Source: Gambelia wislizenii
Lineage: Eukaryota; Chordata; Lepidosauria; Squamata; Crotaphytidae
Direction: 5' to 3'
Assembly (NCBI GenBank): GCA_030847615.1
Contig: JAUMIR010000012.1
Span: forward strand, 2,969,501-3,033,500
DNA length: 64,000 nucleotides
Shown: piece by piece, positions 62,301 to 63,610 of the stretch
How positions within the stretch are numbered: the stretch's first letter is position 1
How the letters are laid out: each line of letters begins with the position of its first letter
Position numbers and translations under genes: made by a program
Notes under the pieces: generated by a model
Databases searched by the model: none
What the model saw: the letters and a program-made list of their open reading frames with translations, nothing else
What the model was told of the DNA's origin: nothing

Positions 62301-62927
62301 CCACTCAGTCATGAAACCCCACTTGGGTTTTCTTGGCAAGATTTATTCAGAGGAGGTTTTACCATTGTCTTCCTTTGAGGCTATGAGACAGTGGTTAATC
62401 ACACTCTCTCAGCCTCAAAGGAAGGCAATAGCAAACCTCCTGAGAATACATGTATAAATCTGTTTGGGGAATTTCCTACGTTGTACATGACCCCAGCCTT
62501 GGTATCTGGGGGTCCCTGGTTTACCTCCCAACCATGCTGAAGGCCACAGCAAGCCAAATTATTAAATATTGCCAATTATGTGATATTCCAAGATGGGGGT
62601 TATTAGGGTAGGCAATACTATCATACACACTGAGATGTCTTCTTTCTATGGGGCTCTGACAACATGTGTCCTCCTTATGATTTCCTTGGAAGTGCAGAGA
62701 ATAGTTTGAAGAGGTGGACAAACGGGACAACTGCTTACGCTTTGCCACCCGCATTTTTCTCTAGATCTTCTGAGGCAATGATGAAATAGGACTTCTGCTT
62801 CGGAAAGCCACGGATCAGCTCAAGGTCAGAAACCAGGTCCAAAACATAGTCGTGGCCAGCCAACTCTGCCCACTGGTTGCCATCCTTCATGGTGACTGAC
62901 CAGCCCCTCCATCCATCAGTGAGTCCC
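7806..62927 (-). CDS. MYO15A: MYO15A (unconventional myosin XVA), C-terminal 34 coding exons; 5' part outside window
   Basis: Thirty-four minus-strand exons join without a stop into about 1,289 codons. In partial-protein numbering the visible order is: post-MyTH4 region and linkers (1-400), a FERM-like lobe (about 400-610), SH3 (about 613-700), Ala/Lys-rich linker, second MyTH4 (about 770-960), FERM (about 964-1285) and a C-terminal SEITLL. Known of the family: myosin XVa carries whirlin and EPS8 to stereocilia tips in inner-ear hair cells, and its C-terminal PDZ ligand binds whirlin. This role is inferred by orthology. MYO7A-type and MYO10 tails lack this SH3-MyTH4-FERM-ITLL ending. MYO15B is the main alternative, but close residue-level resemblance to the remembered mammalian MYO15A tail favours MYO15A. 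Every exon junction is phase-consistent, and no frameshift or in-frame stop was seen, so the gene looks intact. The motor and N-terminal extension lie to the right of the window. Confidence 0.93.
8071..8930. other. Last-intron sequence, no feature
   Basis: Partly pyrimidine-rich (8470-8830). No exon or known repeat recognised. Confidence 0.5.
8930..9932. mobile_element. Penelope-like retroelement remnant, rearranged
   Basis: On the minus strand, 9480-9690 reads [15 protein letters not shown] and, in shifted frames, [16 protein letters not shown] associate this pattern with Penelope GIY-YIG regions. The ends ttctgggctgtgaggc and agcccggaaaaaaccc are inverted copies. A Tigger-like element is inserted at 9073-9304. 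Confidence 0.6.
9073..9304. mobile_element. Tigger/pogo-like (MER2-like) element, family A, TA-flanked
   Basis: Terminal inverted repeats cagctgtcccttcatattt and ggatacagaggaacaactg, with TA duplicated on both sides. It is nested in the Penelope-like remnant. The inner sequence ggttccaggaccccc resembles mammalian MER2/Tigger2 ends. Confidence 0.82.
10085..10375. repeat. GT-rich low-complexity tract
   Basis: Repeated tgtgtgtg blocks interspersed with gagagg. Overlapping frames on both strands are artefacts. Confidence 0.7.
10567..10713. repeat. Direct repeat pair, about 40 bp, 104 bp apart
   Basis: ccaaggaacatttgctggag plus tgatgtcacrctgctaaaa occurs at about 10568 and 10672 with one or two differences. 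Confidence 0.88.
11800..12536 (-). repeat. Old LINE-like 3' repeat interrupted by a palindromic element
   Basis: Resembles 50675-51010 and 32950-33240 (ttccacagcctgggagcacc type sequence). The two halves are separated by the fold-back element at 12181-12401. Confidence 0.4.
12181..12401. mobile_element. Palindromic MITE, family M
   Basis: Outer arms ggggcttttccacactac and gtagtaagaaagggccc are inverted. The interior pairs gattccactttaa with ttaaagtggaatc. Related to 36803-37021 and 43052-43260. Confidence 0.7.
12537..13329 (+). mobile_element. CR1 LINE, reverse-transcriptase 3' part
   Basis: An open frame carries [32 protein letters not shown] and [18 protein letters not shown], all diagnostic of the CR1 ORF2 C-terminal part. 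The 3' UTR ends with a single ttctatg. It is 5'-truncated and not a host gene, although the frame remains open over some 240 codons. Confidence 0.93.
13330..13491 (+). mobile_element. Second CR1 3' terminus in tandem
   Basis: Repeats the last 160 bp of CR1 (ggaggtctttaaacagaggc) directly after the first copy and ends in attctatgattctatg. Confidence 0.9.
13545..13705 (+). repeat. Dispersed repeat with 'cacgaaagcatacgct' motif
   Basis: Contains ttagcccacgaaagcatacg and ctacaggattctttt, a motif common in reptile interspersed repeats. Related fragments lie at 11685-11775. Class not assigned. Confidence 0.5.
13712..13832 (-). mobile_element. SINE fragment, BovB-type tail
   Basis: Matches the tail half of the tRNA-derived SINE family: ttcttggcaagatttgttca preceded by the cttatggtgacccta region. 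Confidence 0.75.
13833..15540. other. Last-intron sequence with minor tracts
   Basis: Contains an (ATC)n tract at 14214-14238 and a poly-A run at 15497-15513. No exon was seen on either strand. Confidence 0.5.
15545..15777 (+). repeat. SINE-like 3' end with (AAAT)n tail
   Basis: gtaagccaccccaattgttt followed by aggtaaaaataaataaata. The same 3' end occurs reversed at 4930-4985. Confidence 0.6.
16032..16172 (-). CDS. MYO15A: MYO15A window exon 33 (FERM F3)
   Basis: Residues 1210-1256, with [16 protein letters not shown] and [13 protein letters not shown] 141-bp phase-0 exon, acceptor cctccag, donor CAG|GTACGA. It is followed by the 8.1-kb final intron. Confidence 0.95.
16451..16690 (+). mobile_element. 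tRNA-derived SINE, complete, BovB-type tail
   Basis: Head with tRNA-like boxes (gtgtggtgtagtggttta, then ggttcaaatcccc), body ctctcagcctcagaggaagg, and tail ataagtcagaaatgaattg ending in an (ACA/ACC)n run. Confidence 0.85.
16852..16985 (-). CDS. MYO15A: MYO15A window exon 32 (FERM F2-F3)
   Basis: Residues 1165-1209, with [20 protein letters not shown] and [18 protein letters not shown]. This is the start of the PH-like F3 lobe. Acceptor gcccag, donor CAT|GTAGGT. Confidence 0.95.
17082..17215 (-). CDS. MYO15A: MYO15A window exon 31 (FERM F2)
   Basis: Residues 1120-1164, with [19 protein letters not shown] and [11 protein letters not shown], the F2 helices. Acceptor tccaag, donor CTAG|GTAAGA. 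The following intron is only 96 bp. Confidence 0.94.
17335..17800 (+). repeat. CATACCCTCCAA-TIR family copy
   Basis: Starts gcatgccctccatcatttc. It contains gaggctgcaacatcttgctt, tgagtgcaaactgctttcac and ggacattttaaaagcagctg in the family order. Confidence 0.7.
17925..18063 (+). mobile_element. Tigger-like family A fragment
   Basis: agtcagccctccacatttgc at the left, and acggattcaacccactgcag at the right. Confidence 0.65.
18423..18556 (-). CDS. MYO15A: MYO15A window exon 30 (FERM F2)
   Basis: Residues 1076-1119, with [20 protein letters not shown] and [13 protein letters not shown]. Acceptor cttgtcag, donor CCCT|GTAGGT. Start and end are supported by phase. Confidence 0.94.
18793..19000. mobile_element. 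Palindromic MITE, family Q
   Basis: Left arm tggtttccatgtcagtgggg and right arm ending aatggaagccaccacca. The middle pairs ccatggtattg with a reversed ttcagcaccttgg half. Confidence 0.65.
19033..19193 (-). CDS. MYO15A: MYO15A window exon 29 (FERM F1-F2)
   Basis: Residues 1022-1075, with [33 protein letters not shown] and VTMHYNQ. The tryptophan-rich strand is typical of myosin FERM. Acceptor ccacgcag, donor CAG|GTGAGA. Confidence 0.94.
19393..19540 (+). mobile_element. Penelope-like fold-back fragment
   Basis: Inverted arms ccaggctgtgaggccatgtt and aacatggcctcacagccgg, then the tail atggatgctggctgtgaaag. Confidence 0.6.
19817..19985. mobile_element. Palindromic MITE, family Q
   Basis: gcttccaggtcagtggagtg at left, and gcatctggaagtcgcca at right. 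Shares aggttttagtctgaactt with the other copies. Confidence 0.55.
19998..20072. repeat. (ATC)n microsatellite followed by SINE-like 3' end
   Basis: Ten ATC units, then atttatatcccgcccctcaa. Confidence 0.75.
20102..20198 (-). CDS. MYO15A: MYO15A window exon 28 (FERM F1)
   Basis: Residues 990-1021, with [20 protein letters not shown] and IIFAVTNK. Acceptor tttctag, donor AAAA|GTGAGT. Confidence 0.93.
20470..20690 (+). mobile_element. SINE, second family, 3' part
   Basis: Ends ctgatagccttgtggctgaa and gagcggggtataaata, as at 31540-31690 and 25715-25935. Confidence 0.7.
21431..21508 (-). CDS. MYO15A: MYO15A window exon 27 (FERM start)
   Basis: A 78-bp symmetric exon, residues 964-989, [19 protein letters not shown], almost identical to the mammalian segment I remember. 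It starts the ubiquitin-like F1 lobe. Acceptor gtaaag, donor TCG|GTGAGC. Confidence 0.94.
21575..22120 (+). mobile_element. CR1 LINE, diverged 3' part
   Basis: Broken frame with CR1 signatures (tggagtattgtgttcagttc, ggaacttcttgacagtgaga). It ends by switching into a reverse-oriented CR1 copy. Confidence 0.85.
22140..22425 (-). mobile_element. CR1 LINE fragment, inverted
   Basis: The minus strand encodes [20 protein letters not shown] and [14 protein letters not shown]. It abuts the plus-strand copy, a typical twin-priming or nested arrangement. Confidence 0.88.
22426..22530 (+). mobile_element. CR1 3' terminus
   Basis: attggacctgatggtgcca and ccaactctacaattctatg. Confidence 0.75.
23085..23250. 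mobile_element. Palindromic MITE, family M, diverged
   Basis: ttgattccactatgcaacc and an inverted right half ending ctataactatagtgtggaa. Confidence 0.45.
23324..23418 (-). CDS. MYO15A: MYO15A window exon 26 (MyTH4 end)
   Basis: Residues 932-963, with [17 protein letters not shown] and NIELKAMV, the last MyTH4 helix and the link to FERM. Acceptor ccctcag, donor GTG|GTGAGT. Confidence 0.93.
23580..25620. other. Intron sequence, mostly unassigned
   Basis: Contains a (TGCA)n/GT tract at about 23598-23630 and a G/C-rich dispersed repeat at 24395-24790 (ggcaaccacttgggggctgg) related to 45246-45655. No exon was found. Confidence 0.45.
25715..25935 (+). mobile_element. tRNA-derived SINE, second family, complete
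   Basis: Head ctggtggcgcagtggttaaa and ttgtgagttcaatcc (A- and B-box-like), body ccatcctcccataggtcgg, tail aagcggtatagaaatataaa. Confidence 0.8.
26241..26371 (-). CDS. MYO15A: MYO15A window exon 25 (MyTH4)
   Basis: Residues 888-931, [17 protein letters not shown], the conserved 'GWRLL' MyTH4 helix. Acceptor gcatag, with an alternative gggag giving a start at 26367. Donor CAAG|GTGAGA. Confidence 0.92.
26690..26920 (+). mobile_element. CR1 3' terminus
   Basis: ggaaattcttcctaagtaac, aaacagaggctagatggc and tctatgattctatgattc. Confidence 0.88.
27425..27710 (-). mobile_element. tRNA-derived SINE, BovB-type tail, plus partial second copy
   Basis: Minus-strand SINE from 27643 to 27430, with a second, body-only fragment at 27650-27710. 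Confidence 0.75.
27717..27890 (-). mobile_element. CR1 3' terminus, inverted
   Basis: atagaatcatagagttggaa at its 3' end, then ccatccagtctttgtttaaa. Confidence 0.88.
27988..28070 (-). CDS. MYO15A: MYO15A window exon 24 (MyTH4; ambiguous 3' end)
   Basis: Residues 861-887, [19 protein letters not shown], the MyTH4 'RDEVFCQ' core helix. Two overlapping donors exist: AAGAC|GTACGT at 27988 and ACGTAC|GTAAGT ending at 27984. The first pairs with acceptor atag at exon 25. The second has the better donor score but needs a weaker acceptor. Confidence 0.9.
28268..28412. mobile_element. Fold-back MITE of the 'actacaactccca' type
   Basis: ggatgggcaacttgtacctc at left is mirrored by ggatggccacaagttgc at right. 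The inner arms are catctcccatta and atgggagttgtaa. Confidence 0.6.
28909..28982 (-). CDS. MYO15A: MYO15A window exon 23 (MyTH4)
   Basis: Residues 836-860, [19 protein letters not shown], the classic MyTH4 'KFMGD' helix. Acceptor tttctag, donor AAG|GTAAAT. Confidence 0.94.
29270..29406. mobile_element. hAT MITE, complete, imperfect 8-bp TSD
   Basis: Termini cagtggttctctcaacctt and gaggttgagaaccactg. The flanks atctacag and gtccacag match at 6 of 8 positions. Confidence 0.78.
29632..30000 (+). mobile_element. Possible solo LTR
   Basis: Starts tgtcatga and ends tcatgaca (TG...CA). AATAAA lies 60 bp before the end and a TATA-like tract earlier. No matching short target duplication was found, so this could also be an LTR with leader, or chance. 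Confidence 0.35.
30436..30633 (-). mobile_element. Tigger-like family A, complete, TA-flanked
   Basis: Reverse orientation of 9073-9304. Ends cacttgtccctccatattc and atatgaagggacaactg, with TA at both sides. Confidence 0.82.
31212..31284 (-). CDS. MYO15A: MYO15A window exon 22 (MyTH4)
   Basis: Residues 812-835, [19 protein letters not shown], the characteristic 'P-I-x-x-S-L' entry to the MyTH4 core. Acceptor gaacag, donor CAAG|GTGAGG. Confidence 0.93.
31370..31520. mobile_element. Palindromic MITE family Q fragment
   Basis: ttcccatgtcagtggggcga and ccgctccaggttttggatag. Confidence 0.5.
31535..31690 (+). mobile_element. SINE, second family, 3' part
   Basis: aattagctaacacacattgg through gagcggggtataaata with an (AAAT)n tail. 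Confidence 0.75.
31980..32215 (+). repeat. Dispersed repeat shared with 7440-7670
   Basis: Blocks ctgagattcttcctc and gggccaggccctgagac match the other copy. The left side joins a CATACCCTCCAA-family-like fragment from 31840. Confidence 0.5.
32361..32433 (-). CDS. MYO15A: MYO15A window exon 21
   Basis: Residues 787-811, Ser/Lys-rich, then [10 protein letters not shown]. Acceptor cctttcag, donor AAG|GTAATG. The reading frame also runs through the acceptor, but homology begins at DSEK. Confidence 0.85.
32950..33240 (-). repeat. Old LINE-like 3' fragment
   Basis: gaactccaaagtctgggagc and caagaaggccctatctccc, similar in layout to 50675-51010. Confidence 0.4.
33541..33806. mobile_element. Tigger-like family B, complete, TA-flanked
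   Basis: Left end cagtcagaccgccatatctg and right end atataggggtccaactg, with TA on both sides. Confidence 0.8.
33840..34330. repeat. Segment rich in 'tttctgcacagaaa' palindromes
   Basis: At least seven ctgcacagaa or gtgcagaa motifs. The same motif is dense at 43340-43560. Confidence 0.6.
34817..34953 (-). CDS. MYO15A: MYO15A window exon 20 (into second MyTH4)
   Basis: Residues 742-786, a polar linker then [18 protein letters not shown], the first helix leading into MyTH4. Acceptor cttccag, donor AAGAT|GTGAGT. Confidence 0.9.
35065..35288 (+). mobile_element. Tigger-like family A, slightly truncated
   Basis: ggggtttggttccaggaccc at left, and aatccacggatacagattgg at right. Confidence 0.75.
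35500..35697 (+). mobile_element. Penelope-like fold-back fragment
   Basis: Arms ttccaggctgtgaggatgtg and cacagcctcacagcccgg, with a longer loop that includes gcctgcatctgtggctggc. Confidence 0.6.
35740..36245 (+). mobile_element. BovB/RTE LINE 3' end, two tandem partial copies
   Basis: ggctattttactttggacac and tcacgagaagacatgattta match the BovB ORF end. Each copy ends in a ctctcattcatag / ctgtaagtcaaagctaactt type terminus that resembles the SINE tails in this window. Confidence 0.75.
36346..36551 (-). CDS. MYO15A: MYO15A window exon 19 (SH3 end plus Ala/Lys linker; GC donor)
   Basis: Residues 673-741. It starts [20 protein letters not shown], which closes the SH3 with the conserved GFFP turn. 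A low-complexity linker rich in Lys, Ala and Val follows. The only donor that keeps exon 20 in its homologous frame is the non-canonical GAG|GCAAGT, a good match to the GC-AG consensus. Confidence 0.9.
36803..37021. mobile_element. Palindromic MITE, family M, nested in CR1
   Basis: ggctgcatttgcactgcag at left, and tgcagtacagacacagcc at right. The inner arms are tgacaccactttaactgcc and ggcagttaaagtggtgtca. Confidence 0.82.
37266..37576 (+). mobile_element. CATACCCTCCAA-TIR element nested in CR1
   Basis: Starts cataccctccaatgtttcac and ends atttggagggtata. The CR1 sequence resumes on the right. Confidence 0.72.
37762..38013. mobile_element. Tigger-like family B, complete, best TIRs
   Basis: Left cagtaggaccccgtatccct and right tggatacgggggtcctactg form about 20-bp inverted repeats, with TA on both sides. 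It ends 52 bp from exon 18. Confidence 0.88.
38065..38139 (-). CDS. MYO15A: MYO15A window exon 18 (SH3 middle)
   Basis: Residues 648-672, [20 protein letters not shown], with a charged n-Src/distal loop region unusual for SH3 but known in myosin XV. Acceptor ccccacag, donor TTTG|GTGGGT. Confidence 0.9.
38140..39614. other. Intron, nothing assigned
   Basis: AT-rich from 38560 to 39120. No repeat or exon recognised. Confidence 0.45.
39615..39726 (-). CDS. MYO15A: MYO15A window exon 17 (SH3 start)
   Basis: Residues 611-647, with YMVAIKNHI and [15 protein letters not shown], the first strands of the SH3 domain with a FHKGD turn. The aromatic ALYDY-type motif is replaced by VAIKNH. Acceptor attgtag, donor TCAG|GTGAGA. 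Confidence 0.92.
39795..40285 (-). mobile_element. Two tRNA-derived SINEs, BovB-type tail, in tandem
   Basis: Copies at about 39795-40038 and 40062-40285 in the same orientation, each with ttgacttacag / gacttacggc tails and a ggctctaaa/ggctggctcc head. Confidence 0.8.
40362..40566. mobile_element. Tigger-like family B copy
   Basis: gatcaatccctgtatctgtg at left, and ccgtggataccaggattgac at right, inverted. Confidence 0.7.
40958..41099 (-). CDS. MYO15A: MYO15A window exon 16 (FERM-like F3 lobe, second half)
   Basis: Residues 563-610, with [19 protein letters not shown] and a closing helix [14 protein letters not shown]. This completes the incomplete first FERM-like module. Acceptor ttcccag, donor AAG|GTAAAA. 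Confidence 0.92.
41205..41500 (+). repeat. CATACCCTCCAA-TIR family copy
   Basis: gcatacccaccaacatttca, then ctaggagaggcagcagcagt and gggacattgaaaagcagctg. Confidence 0.75.
42506..42624 (-). CDS. MYO15A: MYO15A window exon 15 (FERM-like F3 lobe, first half)
   Basis: Residues 524-562, with [18 protein letters not shown]. The beta-strand pattern resembles a PH-like FERM C lobe. Acceptor cctgcag, donor ACAG|GTAAGG. Confidence 0.92.
43052..43260. mobile_element. Palindromic MITE, family M, near-perfect
   Basis: Arms gggcctgtctacactgcag and ctgcagtgtagacaggccc. Pairing continues almost to a small central loop. Confidence 0.9.
43655..44055 (+). repeat. Three tandem partial copies of a dispersed repeat
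   Basis: Three successive blocks of 'tggtccatc', 'tgactggcag', 'ttctctccctg' and 'gacc...ctt' type. The third ends tatctggagatccccgg. Confidence 0.5.
44069..44464 (+). mobile_element. hAT-type element, complete, exact 8-bp TSD
   Basis: Termini cagtggctcttaacctt and agttaagaaccactg. The target ccttagtg is duplicated exactly at 44061-44068 and 44465-44472. An (AAT)n expansion at 44151-44192 lies inside. No transposase frame. Confidence 0.93.
44575..44770 (-). mobile_element. Penelope-like fragment
   Basis: ttccgggctgtgagaccgtg through ggttagtttctgggtatag, collinear with 8935-9345 and without the Tigger insertion. Confidence 0.65.
44898..44928. repeat. (AT)n microsatellite
   Basis: About 15 AT units. 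Confidence 0.95.
45044..45159 (-). CDS. MYO15A: MYO15A window exon 14
   Basis: Residues 485-523, ending [15 protein letters not shown], typical of myosin XV. Acceptor ctccacag, donor ACG|GTAAGA. Confidence 0.92.
45246..45655 (+). repeat. Dispersed repeat ('gtggcctgtgggccac')
   Basis: acaaagtgtggcctgtgggc at left. Related in layout to 24395-24790 and 25628-25700. It resembles hAT-derived repeats, but the termini are not clear. Confidence 0.4.
45656..45895 (+). mobile_element. CR1 3' terminus
   Basis: agagattccacctaaacatt, aacagaggctggatagcca and a degraded ttatgattctac tail. Confidence 0.88.
46121..46196 (-). CDS. MYO15A: MYO15A window exon 13
   Basis: Residues 460-484, with [19 protein letters not shown]. 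Acceptor cccggcag, donor TTTG|GTAAAT. A helical segment of the FERM-like module. Confidence 0.91.
46352..46725 (+). repeat. CATACCCTCCAA-TIR family copy, long
   Basis: agtctccaacatttcacaaa to cagtgggtgggtatg. It contains all family blocks in order. Confidence 0.75.
46981..47040 (-). CDS. MYO15A: MYO15A window exon 12
   Basis: A 60-bp exon of 20 codons, phase 0 at both ends, encoding [18 protein letters not shown]. Acceptor ccttgcag, donor CAG|GTGAGT. Confidence 0.91.
47838..47959 (-). CDS. MYO15A: MYO15A window exon 11
   Basis: Residues 399-439, with [12 protein letters not shown] and [18 protein letters not shown], strongly myosin-XV-like. It begins the folded FERM-like segment before the SH3. 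Acceptor tttctag, donor GAG|GTAACT. Confidence 0.92.
48189..48318 (-). CDS. MYO15A: MYO15A window exon 10
   Basis: Residues 356-398, a proline-rich linker including [19 protein letters not shown]. Acceptor cttcatag, donor CCGG|GTAATG. Its other two frames contain stops, which fixes the phase. Confidence 0.83.
48440..48715. mobile_element. Palindromic MITE, family Q, long
   Basis: ggtggctcccacattagtgg and tagacatggaagccaca are outer arms. gggttttagtctgaacg pairs with tcagactaaaacc. Confidence 0.7.
49140..49370 (-). mobile_element. 5S rRNA-derived SINE
   Basis: The minus strand reads agatcccatctgatcttggg, agctaagcacggtcagccct and agtacttgaatgggagacc, clear 5S rRNA sequence. A body with ggattccttgcctaagaaag and the tail caccataagtcaacagttga follow. 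Confidence 0.88.
50068..50176 (-). CDS. MYO15A: MYO15A window exon 9 (3' end less certain)
   Basis: Residues 319-355, with [19 protein letters not shown] followed by a Pro-rich end. The acceptor is clear (tttgcag). The donor CCG|GTGGAG was chosen because exon 10 is open only in phase 0 after it. The frame itself stays open further downstream, so a later donor cannot be excluded. Confidence 0.72.
50295..50600 (+). repeat. CATACCCTCCAA-TIR family copy
   Basis: tttgcttttgcttaaaccta, ctgagtgaattgagtgcaaa and cattttaaaagcaactggaa. Confidence 0.7.
50641..50676. repeat. (AAT)n microsatellite
   Basis: Twelve AAT units at the edge of a LINE-like repeat running to about 51010. Confidence 0.9.
51110..51248 (-). 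CDS. MYO15A: MYO15A window exon 8
   Basis: Residues 273-318, with [18 protein letters not shown], a segment familiar from mammalian MYO15A. Acceptor ctgctcag. The donor CAG|GTTTGA is weak at positions 3-5 but phase-consistent. Confidence 0.88.
51540..51757 (+). mobile_element. 5S rRNA-derived SINE
   Basis: gatcccgtctgatcttggaa, gctaagcagggtcagctctg and tagtacttggatgggtgctg. Body aggcactggcaaaaccacct, tail accataagtcagcaggcaac, then (AC)n. Confidence 0.9.
51920..52078 (+). mobile_element. 5S-derived SINE, 5'-truncated
   Basis: Body and tail only: tctgtttcagaggaaggaac through acaggtgacttgaaggcaaa, then an AC-rich run. Confidence 0.8.
52490..53085. mobile_element. Two inverted fragments of a non-LTR retrotransposon ORF C-terminus
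   Basis: Minus strand 52490-52780 reads KYQDLEMEG and [10 protein letters not shown]. Plus strand 52990-53085 reads [20 protein letters not shown]. This is the C-terminal 'KYQDL..LW..' pattern I know from vertebrate LINE ORFs; the clade is not assigned. A diverged copy of the minus fragment lies at 52835-52985. Confidence 0.55.
53462..53543 (-). CDS. MYO15A: MYO15A window exon 7
   Basis: Residues 246-272, [18 protein letters not shown] and onward. Acceptor cttggcag, donor CCG|GTAAGA. Leaves one base for the next codon. Confidence 0.85.
54275..54775. repeat. Intronic minisatellite, 24/48-bp higher-order unit
   Basis: Alternation of gggagccatggggaattcaa and gggacccatggggactttga type 24-mers, about 20 units. 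The 252-codon minus frame across it (53759-54517) is a repeat artefact. Confidence 0.88.
54985..55140 (-). CDS. MYO15A: MYO15A window exon 6
   Basis: A 156-bp symmetric exon, residues 194-245. It starts [16 protein letters not shown], basic and probably helical, then runs into a Ser/Pro-rich stretch. Acceptor ctggttag, donor CCG|GTGAGT. Being phase 0 at both ends, it could be skipped without a frameshift. Confidence 0.87.
55895..56095 (+). repeat. Dispersed repeat ('tgcaagcttttgaagctcca')
   Basis: gtagctgtgttggtcatata at left, and ctggttccttcagcaggcaa at right. A common tetrapod repeat motif; class not assigned. Confidence 0.5.
56698..57475 (-). mobile_element. CR1 LINE, well preserved 3' part
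   Basis: The minus frame encodes [35 protein letters not shown] and [19 protein letters not shown]. The 3' end is an (ATTCTATG)n run (56698-56733). It is the best conserved CR1 here. Confidence 0.95.
57575..57639 (-). CDS. MYO15A: MYO15A window exon 5
   Basis: A 65-bp exon, residues 173-193, including [15 protein letters not shown]. Acceptor cccctccag, donor TTG|GTTAGT. The phase fits both neighbours. Confidence 0.85.
57775..58015. mobile_element. Palindromic MITE, family Q
   Basis: ctggattttagtctgaactt pairs with agctgagactaaaatccgga. Outer arms gtagctcccatgtgac and gggaaaccaccag. Confidence 0.72.
58419..58536 (-). CDS. MYO15A: MYO15A window exon 4
   Basis: Residues 133-171, starting [16 protein letters not shown] and followed by a polar Gly/Asn/Ser stretch. 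Acceptor ggcatag, donor CTG|GTGAGT. A flexible linker. Confidence 0.88.
58565..58690 (+). mobile_element. CR1 3' fragment
   Basis: ggaagtatttaaacagaagt and gggttggactagatggctct. Confidence 0.7.
59075..59215 (+). mobile_element. Penelope-like fold-back fragment
   Basis: ccaggctatgaggccatgtt paired with aacacggcctcacagcctgg, then the tail atggatgccggccgtgaaag. Confidence 0.6.
59358..59387. repeat. (AT)n microsatellite
   Basis: About 14 AT units. Confidence 0.95.
59790..60345 (-). repeat. CATACCCTCCAA-TIR family copy, inverted
   Basis: Ends at gaaatgttggagggtatg. It contains ctcaggcaaaagcaaactgc and a (GGAGA)n run at 60168-60193. Confidence 0.72.
60580..60674 (-). CDS. MYO15A: MYO15A window exon 3
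   Basis: Residues 102-132, including [18 protein letters not shown], a segment I recognise from myosin XV tails. Donor GGG|GTGAGT. The alternative one base earlier is excluded because the next exon must start in phase 0. Confidence 0.9.
60742..60890. mobile_element. Palindromic MITE family Q fragment
   Basis: gttagtttccagttcagtgg and ttcagcaccgtggacagttc. It abuts the hAT element at 60891. Confidence 0.55.
60891..61305. mobile_element. hAT element with near-exact 8-bp TSD
   Basis: Termini cagtgatgggcaacctttt and aggttcgccatcactg. The flanks ggctacat and gactacat match at 7 of 8. It carries a 94-codon minus frame containing [20 protein letters not shown]. Confidence 0.8.
61510..61735 (+). 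mobile_element. CR1 3' terminus
   Basis: aagagattccacctaaacct, acaggggttggatagccatc and actctatgattctatg. Confidence 0.88.
61863..61975 (-). CDS. MYO15A: MYO15A window exon 2
   Basis: Residues 63-100, starting [17 protein letters not shown]. Acceptor tccacag, donor ATG|GTAAGA. The phase fits both neighbours (two bases in, one base out). Proline-rich linker with no recognised domain. Confidence 0.87.
62080..62450. mobile_element. SINE cluster, BovB-type family, with inverted copy
   Basis: A plus copy at 62085-62225 and a plus copy at 62236-62330 that switches into minus body (ttcttggcaagatttattca) and back to plus (cctcaaaggaaggcaatagc). Confidence 0.75.
62739..62927 (-). CDS. MYO15A: MYO15A window exon 1 (after first MyTH4)
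   Basis: Encodes residues 1-62 of the partial protein, with [17 protein letters not shown] and [13 protein letters not shown]. Acceptor ttcacag, donor GC|GTAAGC. The first base completes a codon from an exon outside the window, and two bases are left over for the next exon. Confidence 0.88.
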
Positions 62928-63389
62928 CTGTGAAGAAACATCACCTGTGAGCCACCTAAGATACTTGGTGTTGCAAGAAAAGTCAGGAAAGATTAGCAGA
63001 TGTTGGGTGGTATAAATAAACAATTCCAGGCATCTCTGCCCACTGTCAGGACCTCATGATGGGTTGCATGACATTCATTAGGAGTCATAACTCAATTCAG
63101 GATGGGTGAAATAGGATATCCAGAGGACAAGCCTGAGACCACATGGAAGGATGATAGGAGCAGAAGAAGAGCCATGTTAGAGTGAAGACCTCTTTGGTCT
63201 ATAGTGGTCAACTGGCCTCCCCAATGGGAAGTCCACCAATGAGACATGAATACAGCTGCATCCGCCATCTTACATTTCCTAGCAATACATATACAAGGAC
63301 AAACTGCTGCTGATAATGGAGTAACCAGTAACCATTGATCATTCTAAATTCCATTAATTTATCTGCTCCCCTTATATAGGTCTCCCTCC

Positions 63390-63610
63390 CCCCGTTTATG
63401 CAGGATCAGTACCCATGGTTTCACTTACCCACGGTCAGGGGGAAAGGTCTCTCTTGCATCTGGAGAACCATAGAGTTGCATTGGAGGTGCTCTCTCTAGG
63501 TATGGGGAGGTCCTCCAGTCCAACTTTGTGGTCAACATCTGCCATGCCAAATGTCTAGAGAGACATTCTCTCTAGGCATTTTCCAGGCGCTCCAGCACGA
63601 TTCTATAGTT
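63390..63610. mobile_element. Tigger-like family B fragment
   Basis: ggatcagtacccatggtttc and acagagttgcattggaggt type blocks (ccatagagttgcattggagg). The right terminus is not found. Confidence 0.5.

Noticed and set aside
7806..62927. Identification as MYO7A, MYO7B, MYO10 or MYO15B
   Set aside because: SH3 followed by MyTH4-FERM and a terminal ITLL, plus residue-level resemblance, fit MYO15A. The MYO15B alternative is not fully excluded without alignment.
7806..62927. Pseudogene status for the myosin gene
   Set aside because: All 34 exons are open, in phase and bordered by usable splice sites, which is not expected of a decayed copy.
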